Shown: positions 1 through 8,363, counted from the first letter of the stretch. The stretch is 10,583 nucleotides of DNA from JAEYFP01 sp964566545 (GCA_964566545.1 CAZMIX010000070.1:1-10583); one strand, 5' to 3'. Notes: generated by a model not told the origin, from the letters alone. Translations and numbers: made by a program.

Positions 1-245
1 AGACTGAACCAAAGATAGGGAATGAGGATGGATTTCCATTTTTTGCGGAGGATTTGGGAAAAGTCCTTTGACAAATCATCTTTATAATGTATTAATAGTC
101 CCGAGATAACGAAAAATAAGGGCATATGAAAGGAAGATATCCAGGCCCTAAGCGGTTCACTGATATATTCTATATGGCCGAGTACAACGAGGATGATACC
201 AAGCCCCTTTGCCATATCAAAATAGGTTAAACGTTTTGAAGTCAT
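1..245 (-). CDS. Acyltransferase-3 family membrane protein, N-terminal part (cut by left edge)
   Basis: This is the first 81 codons of a minus-strand gene whose remainder lies left of the window. The translation begins MTSKRLTYFDMAKGLGIILV. It shows the usual start of the acyltransferase-3 family (OatA/WecH/NodX-like): a basic N-terminus followed by a first membrane helix with FDMAKGLGIILVVLGH, residues about 9-24. The catalytic-type histidine is in LGH (about 24). A second helix, about 40-53, carries FHMPLFFVISGLL. A third begins at IPYLWFS near the edge. Members move acyl groups, often O-acetyl, onto sugars or lipids at the membrane; the substrate cannot be told from this fragment. The ATG at 243-245 has a GGAG on the minus strand 10 nt upstream (positions 256-259). 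The gene is transcribed divergently from the ATPase operon. Family assignment is firm; specific function is unknown. Confidence 0.85.
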   Translation of the reverse strand, partial: MTSKRLTYFDMAKGLGIILVVLGHIEYISEPLRAWISSFHMPLFFVISGLLIHYKDDLSKDFSQILRKKWKSILIPYLWFS

Positions 246-338
246 AAGCGTTAATCTCCAATTTTATAGATTACTATAACCTATTTTAGAGGAGAATGTT
301 AGAAAAAACAAGAAAAAAGAAATATTTAAATTTTTAGA

Positions 339-367
339 TTGCTTTTTTAAGAAGTAAGGACTATAAT
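339..367 (+). promoter_or_regulatory. Likely sigma-A-type promoter of the V-ATPase operon
   Basis: A perfect TATAAT -10 box lies at 362-367. A TTGCTT -35-like box lies at 339-344, giving the ideal 17-nt spacer. The region just upstream (about 301-338) is very A/T rich, in the position of an UP element. Transcription would start near 374, leaving a leader of about 37 nt before the first ATG at 411. The -35 matches consensus only in its TTG, so this is a prediction from sequence alone. Confidence 0.6.
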
Positions 368-410
368 CAGCTATATTTGTTGAGAATTCAAAAAAAAGAG
401 GGTTTTTGCC

Positions 411-728
411 ATGGATGTGATGATATCAAAACTGTCTGAAATTGAAGCTGCGGCATCCAATATTGTAGAAAATGCCAGACAGAAAAAAAACGATATTTTT
501 AAAGAGGCGGACGAGAAGAAAAAGGTTATTGATGAAGAGTCTGAAAAGGAAATCGAACAAAGAATCGCAGACTTGAAAAAAGAAATGGAAGAAAAAAAGG
601 AAAGGGATGTTGCGGCTTTGAAGCTGAGCACGCAGCAGTCCATCCAAAAAATTTCCGAGGTCTATGAAAAACACCATAAGGAAATTGCGGAAGAAATTAT
701 CGGACGCATGATCGAAGCGGTCCGTTAA
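411..728 (+). CDS. ntpF: V/A-type ATPase peripheral-stalk subunit G/H (NtpF-like)
   Basis: This 105-residue protein is almost entirely a charged, alanine-containing helix. It runs unbroken from about residue 5 to 100 with heptad-like spacing and no prolines, as expected for the small coiled-coil subunit that pairs with subunit E in the peripheral stalk. That stalk links the A3B3 head to membrane subunit I and stops the head from turning with the rotor. There is no signal peptide or membrane segment, so it acts in the cytoplasm. The name rests mainly on length, composition and its place as first gene of the ATPase operon, because sequence in this subunit is poorly conserved. The ATG at 411 follows AGAGGG (397-402) with an 8-nt spacer; an in-frame ATG at 420 is a less well-placed alternative. 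The next gene starts 34 nt downstream. Confidence 0.85.
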   Translation: MDVMISKLSEIEAAASNIVENARQKKNDIFKEADEKKKVIDEESEKEIEQRIADLKKEMEEKKERDVAALKLSTQQSIQKISEVYEKHHKEIAEEIIGRMIEAVR

Positions 729-762
729 TGATACCGCAGCAACGGAAAGGTGAGGAAGTCAT

Positions 763-1821
763 ATGAGCGGATTAAGTGCCTATGGAGGAATTGCTGCGAA
801 AATCCGGGCAAAGCAAAGGAAGATGTTTCATAAGGAAGACTATGAGAGGTTAAGTTCATGTAAATCTGTAAAAGAGCTCATTTCTATTCTGGAGGAAAGC
901 GAAGGCTATCACAAGCTGTTTACAGGTATGAATTTAAACGACCTGCACAGAGGGACAATAGAGTTGATTTTAAAGAAGGCTCTGTACGAGGATTATAGCA
1001 GTCTGTATAAATTCTCAAATGAAGAACAAAAAAAATATTTAAAAATATATTTTCGTAAATTGGAATTGAGTTTTTTAAAGGCTTGTCTGCGCAATCTGTT
1101 TAATAAAGAAAAAGCGGGACTGGAGGTAGCAGGAGAAATCAGCGCAATTTTCTCAAAGTATTCAAAACTGGAGGTAGCGCTGCTTGCAGGAGCGACGACA
1201 GAGGAAGCCTTTGTGGAGGCGCTAAAAGGAAGCGAATATTATGGAAGTATGAAGGCAGTTTTACAGCGCGGCGGCAATACGATGTTTGATTATGAGGTTT
1301 CTTTGGATTTGTCCTATTTTATAAGGCTTTGGAAAATCATTGAAACAGAGTTTTCCGGTCTGGATTCGGAGATTTTGATAAGGAGCGACGGATACCGGAC
1401 TGATTTGCTGAATTTGCAGTGGATTTATCGCTGTAAAAAGTATTATAAGGTTTCCGCTGCCGATATTTTCGCGCTGTTGATCCCGATCAATTATAAGCTG
1501 CGCAGAGACGAGATGCTTAAGCTAGTCGAGGCGGGCAGCATCATGGAATATGACCGGCTTTTAAAAAAGAGCGCTTACGGAAAGCTGTATCCGGATATTT
1601 CAGGCGGGAATCTGGAGGAAATCTATAGCTATTTGATAGATAAAATCAATGATGCAGATTCAAGGAAATATCCCTATTCGGTTGCGGTTCTCAATACTTA
1701 TTTGTATAATAAGGAGCATGAAATCAAAAAAATTACGACGATACTGGAAGGTATCCGATACGGCATAGATTATGAAGAGATCCTTGACTATGCGGGATTG
1801 AAAGGAGGAATGGTTACGTGA
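763..1821 (+). CDS. ntpC: V/A-type ATPase subunit C (AC39/d family)
   Basis: At 352 residues this soluble, mainly helical protein has the usual length for subunit C of the AC39/d family. Its N-terminus (SGLSAYGGIAAKIRAKQRKM) and the early segment DYERLSSCKSVKELISILEE, about residues 26-46, are characteristic. Subunit C is a funnel-shaped socket on top of the K ring that receives the D-F rotor shaft, coupling V1 rotation to the membrane ring. The sequence shows no membrane helix. The ATG at 763 has AGGA at 753-756 upstream. Its stop codon overlaps the GTG start of the following gene by 4 nt, implying coupled translation. In Enterococcus hirae ntpC lies after ntpE; here it precedes the membrane subunits. 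Confidence 0.93.
   Translation: MSGLSAYGGIAAKIRAKQRKMFHKEDYERLSSCKSVKELISILEESEGYHKLFTGMNLNDLHRGTIELILKKALYEDYSSLYKFSNEEQKKYLKIYFRKLELSFLKACLRNLFNKEKAGLEVAGEISAIFSKYSKLEVALLAGATTEEAFVEALKGSEYYGSMKAVLQRGGNTMFDYEVSLDLSYFIRLWKIIETEFSGLDSEILIRSDGYRTDLLNLQWIYRCKKYYKVSAADIFALLIPINYKLRRDEMLKLVEAGSIMEYDRLLKKSAYGKLYPDISGGNLEEIYSYLIDKINDADSRKYPYSVAVLNTYLYNKEHEIKKITTILEGIRYGIDYEEILDYAGLKGGMVT
1803..1808 (+). promoter_or_regulatory. Ribosome binding site that fixes the GTG start of ntpI
   Basis: AGGAGG at 1803-1808 lies inside the last codons of ntpC. It stands 9 nt before GTG at 1818 but 21 nt before the next in-frame ATG at 1830, so it favours the GTG start. Confidence 0.75.
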
Positions 1822-3764
1822 TTGAGAATATGAGCTTTATTAATATCATGGGTCCGAAGGATGATTTTGACAGGGTCGTGCAAAATTATCTGAGTAAATA
1901 TGATATGCAGCTTGAAAATGCATTGTCGGAATTAAAGACCGTGCACAACATCAAACCGTTTATTGATACAAACCCATACGAAGAAGCATTAAAGATTTGT
2001 GAGGAGCTTGCAAACCAAATCAGCGAACCGGGAAAAAGCACTTTGGAAAACGCACAGAAGTTGACGATCAGAGATGCGGCGAAGTTTGTTGAAAAGATAA
2101 ACACGGGTGCGAGGAAGCTGGAGAAGAAAAAGAGTGGTTTGGAAACGGAGCTGAAAGCAAAGAAGGAATCTCTTGAAAGAATTCTTCCTTATAAGGAATT
2201 AAAGTATAATATTTCTTCTATTTTAGAGTTTAAGTTTATCAAATTTCGGTTTGGTAAATTCCAAAAGGAATATTATGAGAAATTTAAGAAAACAATTTAT
2301 AATGAAACGCTGGCTCTTTTCTGTGAATGCTATTCCAATAAGGAATATGTATGGGGTGTTTATTTTACGGCGGACGAGTTGACGGACAGGATCGATACGA
2401 TTTTCTCTTCCCTTCATTTTGAACGAATTTTTCTTCCTGATGAATATGAAGGAACGACGGAGGAGGCTTGCGCGCTGTTGGAAAGGCAGATTAATATTCT
2501 CCAAAAGTCGATCACAAAATTTAAGGAAGAGAAAGAAAAATTTTTTGATGAATATACCCCCATTTTATTGGCTGTCAAAGAAAAACTCACACGGTATTCC
2601 GTGAACTTTAACGTCAGGAAAATGGCCGCCTGTACGGATGATAAGGAGAACACCTATTTTATTCTCTGCGGCTGGATGACTAATAAGGATGCAGAAGCCT
2701 TCAAAAAAGAGATTGCGAATGACAAAAAAATCACCTGCTATATCGAAGAGGAGCATCAGAATATTTTCAGCAAGCCGCCGACAGCGTTAAAAAATCCAAA
2801 GATTTTTCGGCCATTTGAGATGTTCATCCGAATGTATGGGCTTCCGGCCTATAACGAAATTGATCCAACCATTTTTGTGGCATTGACCTATTCATTTATT
2901 TTTGGCATCATGTTTGGCGATGTGGGACAGGGTCTGTGTCTGGCAATTGGAGGATTTATCCTATATAGAAAGAAGAAAATGGATTTGGCGGCGATTGTCG
3001 GGAGCTGCGGTATTTTTTCCACAATATTTGGTTTTCTATTTGGCAGTTTTTTCGGCTTTGAAAATATAATAAAACCTGCCTGGATACGACCTGCTTCTTA
3101 TATGGCTACGGTTCCATTTATCGGGAAACTGAATTATATTTTTATTATTACGGTTGCATTTGGTATGTTCATCATTCTACTTTCAATGGTCTTTAATATG
3201 ATCAACTCTTTTAAGGAGCATGAATTGACAAAAGCAGTCATGGATACGAACGGGGCGGCGGGTTTTGTATTTTTTGCGGCAATCGTGCTTGTAATTGCCC
3301 TGTTTATGACAGGAAACAGCATTCCGGCAGGAATTGTCTTAGGCGTGATGTTTGGTATTCCGCTTTTGCTGATCGCGCTCAAGGAGCCGATCACAAATCT
3401 TGTTGAGAAAAAGGCAAAGCTGCTTGAGGAAGGGAAGGGGATGTTTATCGTACAGACCTTTTTCGAACTGTTTGAGGTGCTGTTGAGTTATTTTTCCAAT
3501 ACGCTTTCGTTTGTACGTATCGGCGCTTTTGCAGTCAGTCATGCATCAATGATGGAGGTCGTGCTGATGCTCGCGGGAGCGGAGGAAGGAAGCCCGAACT
3601 GGTTTATCATTGTTTTGGGCAACATATTTGTCTGCGGTTTAGAAGGTTTAATCGTAGGGATTCAGGTATTAAGGCTTGAATACTATGAAATGTTTTCAAG
3701 GTTCTATCGTGGAACAGGCAGAGAGTTTAAGCCATATAGAACACAGGAAAATTCAGCAAAATAA
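1818..3764 (+). CDS. ntpI: V/A-type ATPase membrane subunit I (a-subunit)
   Basis: This 648-residue protein has the two-part layout of the family. A cytoplasmic N-terminal arm (about 1-345) contains charged coiled-coil stretches at about 85-125 and 215-250. A C-terminal membrane domain (about 350-640) is rich in long hydrophobic helices. The arm binds the E-G stalks; the membrane half holds the ion half-channels against the K ring. The family signature around residues 557-575 contains NTLSFVRIGAF with Arg567. The C-terminal EGLIVGIQVLRLEYYE segment contains Arg619. These match the two conserved arginines of the family that interact with the rotor carboxylate. An earlier conserved segment, FGIMFGDVGQG, begins the membrane domain near residue 363. 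The start is taken as GTG 1818, overlapping the ntpC stop as GTGA. Confidence 0.95.
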   Translation: MIENMSFINIMGPKDDFDRVVQNYLSKYDMQLENALSELKTVHNIKPFIDTNPYEEALKICEELANQISEPGKSTLENAQKLTIRDAAKFVEKINTGARKLEKKKSGLETELKAKKESLERILPYKELKYNISSILEFKFIKFRFGKFQKEYYEKFKKTIYNETLALFCECYSNKEYVWGVYFTADELTDRIDTIFSSLHFERIFLPDEYEGTTEEACALLERQINILQKSITKFKEEKEKFFDEYTPILLAVKEKLTRYSVNFNVRKMAACTDDKENTYFILCGWMTNKDAEAFKKEIANDKKITCYIEEEHQNIFSKPPTALKNPKIFRPFEMFIRMYGLPAYNEIDPTIFVALTYSFIFGIMFGDVGQGLCLAIGGFILYRKKKMDLAAIVGSCGIFSTIFGFLFGSFFGFENIIKPAWIRPASYMATVPFIGKLNYIFIITVAFGMFIILLSMVFNMINSFKEHELTKAVMDTNGAAGFVFFAAIVLVIALFMTGNSIPAGIVLGVMFGIPLLLIALKEPITNLVEKKAKLLEEGKGMFIVQTFFELFEVLLSYFSNTLSFVRIGAFAVSHASMMEVVLMLAGAEEGSPNWFIIVLGNIFVCGLEGLIVGIQVLRLEYYEMFSRFYRGTGREFKPYRTQENSAK

Positions 3765-3773
3765 AAATAAGAT

Positions 3774-3780
3774 AGGGAGG
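3774..3780 (+). promoter_or_regulatory. Strong ribosome binding site for ntpK
   Basis: AGGGAGG stands 8 nt before the ATG at 3789, in a 24-nt gap that is otherwise A-rich. K is needed in many copies per enzyme (a ring), so a near-ideal site here fits the need for higher synthesis than its neighbours; that link is inference. Confidence 0.6.
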
Positions 3781-3788
3781 TCATTCAA

Positions 3789-4220
3789 ATGACAGAAACA
3801 GTAGTAAAAGTATTATTGGCAGCAGCATTGATTCTTAGTATCGTAATTCCCTTCGGCGCTTATTTGATCGGAGAGCATACAAGAGGAAGGTATAAGACAA
3901 CGATCGGTATTAACGCATTTTTCTTCTTTTCAACGATGGTGATCGCGAACGTCCTGATGTATTCTAACGTGTCGGCAGCAGAAGCCGCATCGGCAGCGAC
4001 GTTATCCACAGGTCTCGGCTATATTGCGGCGGCGCTTTCCACAGGCGCATCCTGTATCGGCGGCGGCATTGCCGTAGCAAGTGCCGCAAGCTCCGCGCTT
4101 GGCGCGATCAGTGAGGATCAGAGCATCCTTGGTAAATCGCTCATTTTTGTTGGTTTGGCAGAAGGTATCGCTCTCTACGGCTTGATTATTTCATTCATGA
4201 TCTTAGGTAAATTAGGCTGA
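3789..4220 (+). CDS. ntpK: V/A-type ATPase proteolipid subunit K (rotor-ring c-type subunit)
   Basis: This 143-residue hydrophobic protein has four predicted membrane helices at about 5-27, 38-58, 72-97 and 115-139. The second helical pair is a typical c-subunit hairpin. It has a glycine/alanine-rich helix (GASCIGGGIAVASAA), a polar loop (GAISEDQS, about 105-112), and an ion-binding helix FVGLAEGIALYGL with the carboxylate Glu125. The first pair looks unlike a c hairpin: it has no membrane carboxylate and is rich in Phe. Each subunit therefore offers one ion site per four helices, as in E. hirae NtpK. Copies form the ring that turns against subunit I. The stop codon overlaps the next start by 1 nt (TGATG). 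The position equivalent to Gln110 of E. hirae NtpK appears to be Gly, and Glu125 is followed by Gly, which leans towards proton coupling. Confidence 0.93.
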   Translation: MTETVVKVLLAAALILSIVIPFGAYLIGEHTRGRYKTTIGINAFFFFSTMVIANVLMYSNVSAAEAASAATLSTGLGYIAAALSTGASCIGGGIAVASAASSALGAISEDQSILGKSLIFVGLAEGIALYGLIISFMILGKLG

Positions 4221-4528
4221 TGAAAATGTATTTGATCAGCGATAATGTCGATACCTATACCGGAATGCGTCTTGCCGGCGTGAAGGGTGCCGTAGTCCAT
4301 GAAAGGCAGGAGCTTTTGGAGGAACTGAATAAGGCAATTGCAGACAAAGAAATAGGTATTATTTTATTGACTGAAAAATTCGGGAAGGAATTTCCGGATA
4401 TTATTGATGATGTGCGGCTTCACAGGAAGCAGCCGCTCCTTGTGGAAATACCGGACCGCCATGGAACGGGACGCGCGCCTGACTTTATCACTTCCTATGT
4501 CAGTGAAGCGATCGGATTAAAACTTTAA
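4220..4528 (+). CDS. ntpG: V/A-type ATPase rotor subunit F (NtpG)
   Basis: This 102-residue soluble protein begins MKMYLISDNVDTYTGMRLAG, the standard opening of the V/A-ATPase F subunit. A first beta strand is followed by the D-N-V-D-T turn and the GMRLAGV segment. The middle IGIILLTEKFG (about 45-55) and PLLVEIPDRHG (about 71-81) are the other family hallmarks of its Rossmann-like fold. F binds subunit D in the central shaft and modulates rotation. The ATG at 4220 shares its A with the TGA of ntpK, so translation is probably coupled; an in-frame ATG at 4226 is a possible alternative that removes two residues. It follows archaeal/bacterial naming as F, and E. hirae naming as NtpG. Confidence 0.93.
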   Translation: MKMYLISDNVDTYTGMRLAGVKGAVVHERQELLEELNKAIADKEIGIILLTEKFGKEFPDIIDDVRLHRKQPLLVEIPDRHGTGRAPDFITSYVSEAIGLKL

Positions 4529-4554
4529 TGATTTCATGAAAGAAGGTGAATCTA

Positions 4555-5142
4555 ATGACAACAGACGAAAAGCTGCAGGAACTTCTGGATACGACGATGG
4601 GGAATGCGAGAAGGCAGGCATATGAAATCATCAAAGGCTATAACTCTTCTGCGAACCAGATATTAGAGGAATACAGGCAGAGCAAACGGGCGCACATAGA
4701 GGGGCGCGTTTCGGCGGAACGTTCGGCTTTAAAATCCGCTGAGAATAAAGAAGTGTCCGCAACACAGATTGTCATCAGAAAGGAACTTTCAGATAAGCAG
4801 GAGGAATTAAAAAACAAGCTGCTTTCAGAGGTTACCGCTTTATTAGAGGATTATAAAAAAACAGAGGAATATGAAAAGCTTCTTGTTACCCAGATAAAGG
4901 AAGCGAAGGAATTTGCCGGTGAAAATCCGCTGACCGTTTATATCGATCCGGCGGATGCGGACAAAAAAGAGCTGTTGGAAAAAGAAACGGGCTGTCCGCT
5001 TACAGTCAGCGCGTATTCCTTTATCGGCGGTACAAGGGCTGTGACAAATGATAATAAGATTTTAATAGATAAATCATTTGAGACAGCTTTGGAGGAAGAA
5101 CGGAATAAGTTTGTCTTCCAGGGAGGTAATCCAAATGAATGA
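4555..5142 (+). CDS. ntpE: V/A-type ATPase peripheral-stalk subunit E
   Basis: This 195-residue protein has a long charged N-terminal helix (about 1-110) that pairs with the G/H subunit. A globular C-terminal domain (about 115-195) binds the top of the A3B3 head. The C-terminal hallmark is present: FIGGTRAVTNDNKILIDKSFETAL, residues roughly 157-181, matches the family pattern G-G-x-R-A ... I-x-I-D-x-S-F. The start is set at ATG 4555, which follows AAGGTGA (about 4543-4549) at a 5-6 nt spacing. A longer reading from GTG 4546 would put the start inside that ribosome binding site and is rejected. Its stop codon overlaps the start of ntpA in the sequence ATGAATGA (5135-5142). Confidence 0.93.
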   Translation: MTTDEKLQELLDTTMGNARRQAYEIIKGYNSSANQILEEYRQSKRAHIEGRVSAERSALKSAENKEVSATQIVIRKELSDKQEELKNKLLSEVTALLEDYKKTEEYEKLLVTQIKEAKEFAGENPLTVYIDPADADKKELLEKETGCPLTVSAYSFIGGTRAVTNDNKILIDKSFETALEEERNKFVFQGGNPNE

Positions 5143-6907
5143 CAGTAAAAAAGGAATCATCTATGGAATTAATGGCCCGGTTATTTATCTGAAAGGGAAT
5201 ACGGGCTTTAAAATGGGAGAAATGGTCTATGTCGGGAAAGAGCATCTGGTCGGCGAGGTCATCGGACTTTCCTCTAATTTGACGACAATTCAGGTTTATG
5301 AGGAAACGAGCGGATTAAAGCCGGGCGCGGAAGTGACGGCTACCGGCAGTGCGATTTCCGTTACGCTTGGCCCCGGCATTCTCAATAATATTTTTGACGG
5401 TATCGAGCGCCCCTTAAATTCGATTGCGGAAAAATCCGGCATTTATATTAATCGCGGTATCAGTGCGGCGTCCCTTGATTTGGAAAAAAAGTGGGATGTC
5501 ACAATAACGGTCAGGAACGGACAGCACGTGGAGGGCGGCACGATCATCGCCGAGATGCAGGAAACAGCGGCGATCGTCCATAAGTCTATGGTTCCTCCTT
5601 TTGTGAAGGGTAAAATAAAGGATGCTGTGGAAAACGGGGCTTATACGGTAGAGGATGTGATCGCCGTAGTGGAGACGGAGCAGGGCGAGGAGGTTCCCTT
5701 AAGACTTGCTCAAAAATGGCCGATTCGAGTGCCTCGTCCGGTTGGCAAGCGTTATTCCACGCATATTCCGCTGATAACGGGACAAAGAATTCTGGATACG
5801 CTGTTTCCGATCGCAAAGGGTGGTACCGCCGCAATTCCGGGAGGCTTTGGTACCGGAAAGACGATGACCCAGCATCAGATCGCAAAATGGTCGGATGCGG
5901 ATATTATCGTTTATATCGGCTGCGGTGAGCGCGGCAACGAAATGACGCAGGTGCTTGAGGATTTTTCAAAGCTTGAGGACCCGAAGTCCGGAAATAAATT
6001 GATGGCGCGGACGACATTGATCGCCAATACGTCCAACATGCCTGTGGCCGCCAGAGAGGCTTCTATTTATACGGGTATTACGCTGGCCGAATATTACCGC
6101 GATATGGGTTATGATGTGGCTATCATGGCGGATTCCACCTCCCGTTGGGCTGAGGCGCTTAGAGAGCTGTCCGGCCGTCTGGAGGAAATGCCTGCCGAGG
6201 AGGGTTTCCCGGCATATCTGGCCTCTAAGCTTTCCGCTTTTTATGAACGTGCGGGCCTCGTATCTAATTTAAATAATTCGGAGGGCAGCGTAACGATCAT
6301 CGGTGCGGTTTCTCCGCAAGGTGGCGACTTCTCCGAGCCGGTAACACAGAATACAAAGCGTTTCGTGCGCTGTTTTCTCGGACTTGATAAATCGCTCGCT
6401 TACGCGAGACACTTTCCGGCGATCCATTGGCTGACGAGCTACAGCGAGTATTTACCGGACTTGACACCTTGGTATCAGGAGCAGGTATCGCCTGATTTTA
6501 TGAATTACAGAAACAGGATCGTGACGCTTTTGAATCAGGAAAGCAACCTGCTTGAAATCGTCAAGCTGATTGGCAGCGATGTGCTTCCGGATGATCAGAA
6601 GCTTGTACTTGAAATTGCGAAGGTAATCCGGCTGGGCTTTTTGCAGCAGAACGCTTTTCACCCGGAGGATACGTGTGTGCCGATGGCGAAGCAGTACAAG
6701 ATGCTGGATACGATCCTTTATCTGAACGATGTATCAAGAAGGCTGATTGCTATGGGAATGCCGATGTCCGTATTAAAGGAAAGTAATATTTTTGAACGCG
6801 TCATTTCCATCAAATATGATGTACCAAATAATAAGCTGGAGCTATTTGATCAGTACAGAGCAGACATTGACGCATTTTACGAGGAAGTATTAAGGAAGAA
6901 TAAATAA
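5135..6907 (+). CDS. ntpA: V/A-type ATPase catalytic subunit A
   Basis: At 590 residues this is a full-length catalytic A subunit. The P-loop is GGFGTGKT at residues 236-243, with Lys242 and Thr243 contacting the nucleotide phosphates and Mg2+. GERGNE follows at 264-269, where Glu265 is the expected catalytic glutamate. ADSTSRWAEALRE, with Asp333, follows the Walker B strand. The extra domain of about 90 residues that separates A from F-type beta subunits lies roughly between 115 and 205 (WDVTITVRNGQHVEGG onward). Three A and three B subunits alternate in the head. The start at ATG 5135 has GGGAGG (5121-5126) 8 nt upstream and yields the family-typical N-terminus (IIYGINGPVIYLKG). An in-frame ATG at 5078 lies inside ntpE, lacks a suitable binding site and adds 19 unrelated residues. 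Confidence 0.97.
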   Translation: MNDSKKGIIYGINGPVIYLKGNTGFKMGEMVYVGKEHLVGEVIGLSSNLTTIQVYEETSGLKPGAEVTATGSAISVTLGPGILNNIFDGIERPLNSIAEKSGIYINRGISAASLDLEKKWDVTITVRNGQHVEGGTIIAEMQETAAIVHKSMVPPFVKGKIKDAVENGAYTVEDVIAVVETEQGEEVPLRLAQKWPIRVPRPVGKRYSTHIPLITGQRILDTLFPIAKGGTAAIPGGFGTGKTMTQHQIAKWSDADIIVYIGCGERGNEMTQVLEDFSKLEDPKSGNKLMARTTLIANTSNMPVAAREASIYTGITLAEYYRDMGYDVAIMADSTSRWAEALRELSGRLEEMPAEEGFPAYLASKLSAFYERAGLVSNLNNSEGSVTIIGAVSPQGGDFSEPVTQNTKRFVRCFLGLDKSLAYARHFPAIHWLTSYSEYLPDLTPWYQEQVSPDFMNYRNRIVTLLNQESNLLEIVKLIGSDVLPDDQKLVLEIAKVIRLGFLQQNAFHPEDTCVPMAKQYKMLDTILYLNDVSRRLIAMGMPMSVLKESNIFERVISIKYDVPNNKLELFDQYRADIDAFYEEVLRKNK

Positions 6908-6934
6908 GGCTGTTCGGAAAGGTATGGTGGATAT

Positions 6935-8323
6935 ATGTCAATTCAATATATCGGTTTAAATCAAATCAACGGACCGCTTATTGTCCTGGAAGGCGTAAAA
7001 AATGCGGCGTTTGATGAGATTGTGGAAATACAGATGGACGGAAAGCAAAGAAAGCTTGGCCGTATTGTAGAGATTTATGAGGATAAGGCAGTCATTCAGG
7101 TATTTGAAGGAACGGAAGGGATGTCCTTGAAAAATACGCACACGAAGCTGACCGGGCATCCGATGCAAATCGGTTTATCTGCGGAAATACTTGGCAGAAC
7201 CTTTAACGGAATCGGACAGCCGATCGACGGTCTTGGTGAGATCACGGAGGATGTGCGCAAAGATATCAATGGGCTTCCGTTAAACCCGGTTGCAAGGGAA
7301 TACCCCAGAAACTATATCCGTACCGGTATTTCGGCGATCGACGGTCTGACGACGTTGATCAGAGGGCAGAAGCTCCCTATTTTCTCAGGGAACGGACTCC
7401 CGCATGACGAGCTTGCCGCACAGATCGTACAGCAGGCGTCGCTGGGGGATCATTCCGAGGAAAAATTCGCGATTGTATTTGCGGCAATGGGCGTTAAGCA
7501 TGATGTTGCGGATTATTTTGAGAAGGTATTTGAGGAAAGCGGTGTCAGCAACCATGTTTGTATGTTTTTAAATCTTGCGAACGATCCGGTCGTCGAACGT
7601 CTTCTGACGCCGAAGATCGCTCTGACAGCCGCGGAGTATCTGGCCTTTGAGCATGATATGCATATTCTTGTTATTTTGACGGATATGACGTCCTTTGCGG
7701 AGGCCATGCGTGAGGTATCCTCCTCCAAGGGTGAAATCCCGAGCAGAAAGGGTTATCCGGGTTATTTATACAGCGAGCTTGCCACGATTTATGAGCGTGC
7801 CGGAATTGTTACGAATGCCAAAGGCTCGGTGACACAGATCCCGATCCTGACAATGCCCAACGATGATATCACGCATCCGATCCCGGACTTGACGGGATAT
7901 ATTACGGAGGGACAGATCGTATTGGACCGTTCTCTCCATGGTCAGGGTATTTATCCGCCGATCAGCATCCTGCCTTCGCTGTCCCGATTGATGAAGGACG
8001 GCATCGGGGCGGGCTTTACGAGAGAGGATCATCAGGACGTCGCAAACCAGTTGTATGCATCCTACGCGAAGGTACAGGATGCGAGAGCGCTCGCTTCCGT
8101 TATCGGTGAGGATGAGCTGTCGCCGATCGATAAAAAGTATGTCGCGTTCGGTAAGGTTTTTGAATCCCGGTTTGTCGGTCAGGGCATGGCGCAGAACAGG
8201 ACGATCGTGGAAACGCTCGATTTGGCATGGGAGCTTTTAGGAATACTGCCGAAAGAGGAGCTTGACCGTATCGATACGAAGGTTTTGAACGAACGATATC
8301 GGGAAACCGTCGTGGAAGCATAA
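6935..8323 (+). CDS. ntpB: V/A-type ATPase regulatory/non-catalytic subunit B
   Basis: This 462-residue protein matches the usual length of subunit B. It starts with the small beta-barrel domain (LNQINGPLIVLEGVKNAAFDE). It lacks a P-loop: the equivalent place reads FSGNGLPHDELAAQI at residues 150-164, the classic signature that separates B from A. The arginine finger expected to complete the catalytic site at the A-B interface is Arg351 in SLSRLMKDG. The segments LNLANDPVVERLLTPKIALT (about 209-228) and PNDDITHPIPDLTGYITEGQ (about 307-326) are also typical. It packs with A in the A3B3 ring. The ATG at 6935 lies 27 nt after the ntpA stop, with the G-rich GGAAAGG (6916-6922) or GGTGG (6926-6930) upstream; neither is ideally spaced, the weakest initiation context among the large subunits. 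Confidence 0.97.
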   Translation: MSIQYIGLNQINGPLIVLEGVKNAAFDEIVEIQMDGKQRKLGRIVEIYEDKAVIQVFEGTEGMSLKNTHTKLTGHPMQIGLSAEILGRTFNGIGQPIDGLGEITEDVRKDINGLPLNPVAREYPRNYIRTGISAIDGLTTLIRGQKLPIFSGNGLPHDELAAQIVQQASLGDHSEEKFAIVFAAMGVKHDVADYFEKVFEESGVSNHVCMFLNLANDPVVERLLTPKIALTAAEYLAFEHDMHILVILTDMTSFAEAMREVSSSKGEIPSRKGYPGYLYSELATIYERAGIVTNAKGSVTQIPILTMPNDDITHPIPDLTGYITEGQIVLDRSLHGQGIYPPISILPSLSRLMKDGIGAGFTREDHQDVANQLYASYAKVQDARALASVIGEDELSPIDKKYVAFGKVFESRFVGQGMAQNRTIVETLDLAWELLGILPKEELDRIDTKVLNERYRETVVEA

Positions 8324-8363
8324 GGCGGGCTGATACAAAGTATAGCGGGAAGGAGGGCTGTTT

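Noticed and set aside
273..301. Possible minus-strand promoter for the acyltransferase (TATAGT at 273-278)
   Set aside because: The -10-like box is fair, but the -35 position at a 17-nt spacing reads TAACAT, a poor match. A promoter must exist nearby, but I cannot place it with confidence.
371..643. Ser/Phe-rich minus-strand open frame opposite ntpF
   Set aside because: This is the antisense shadow of a Lys/Glu-rich coiled-coil gene; such composition always yields long Phe/Ser/Leu frames on the other strand.
4546..4554. GTG start at 4546 for ntpE
   Set aside because: The GTG is part of the ribosome binding site (AAGGTGA) for the ATG at 4555.
5078..5134. A 19-residue N-terminal extension of ntpA from ATG 5078
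   Set aside because: It lies within ntpE, does not match the start of any A subunit, and the ATG at 5135 has a near-perfect ribosome binding site.
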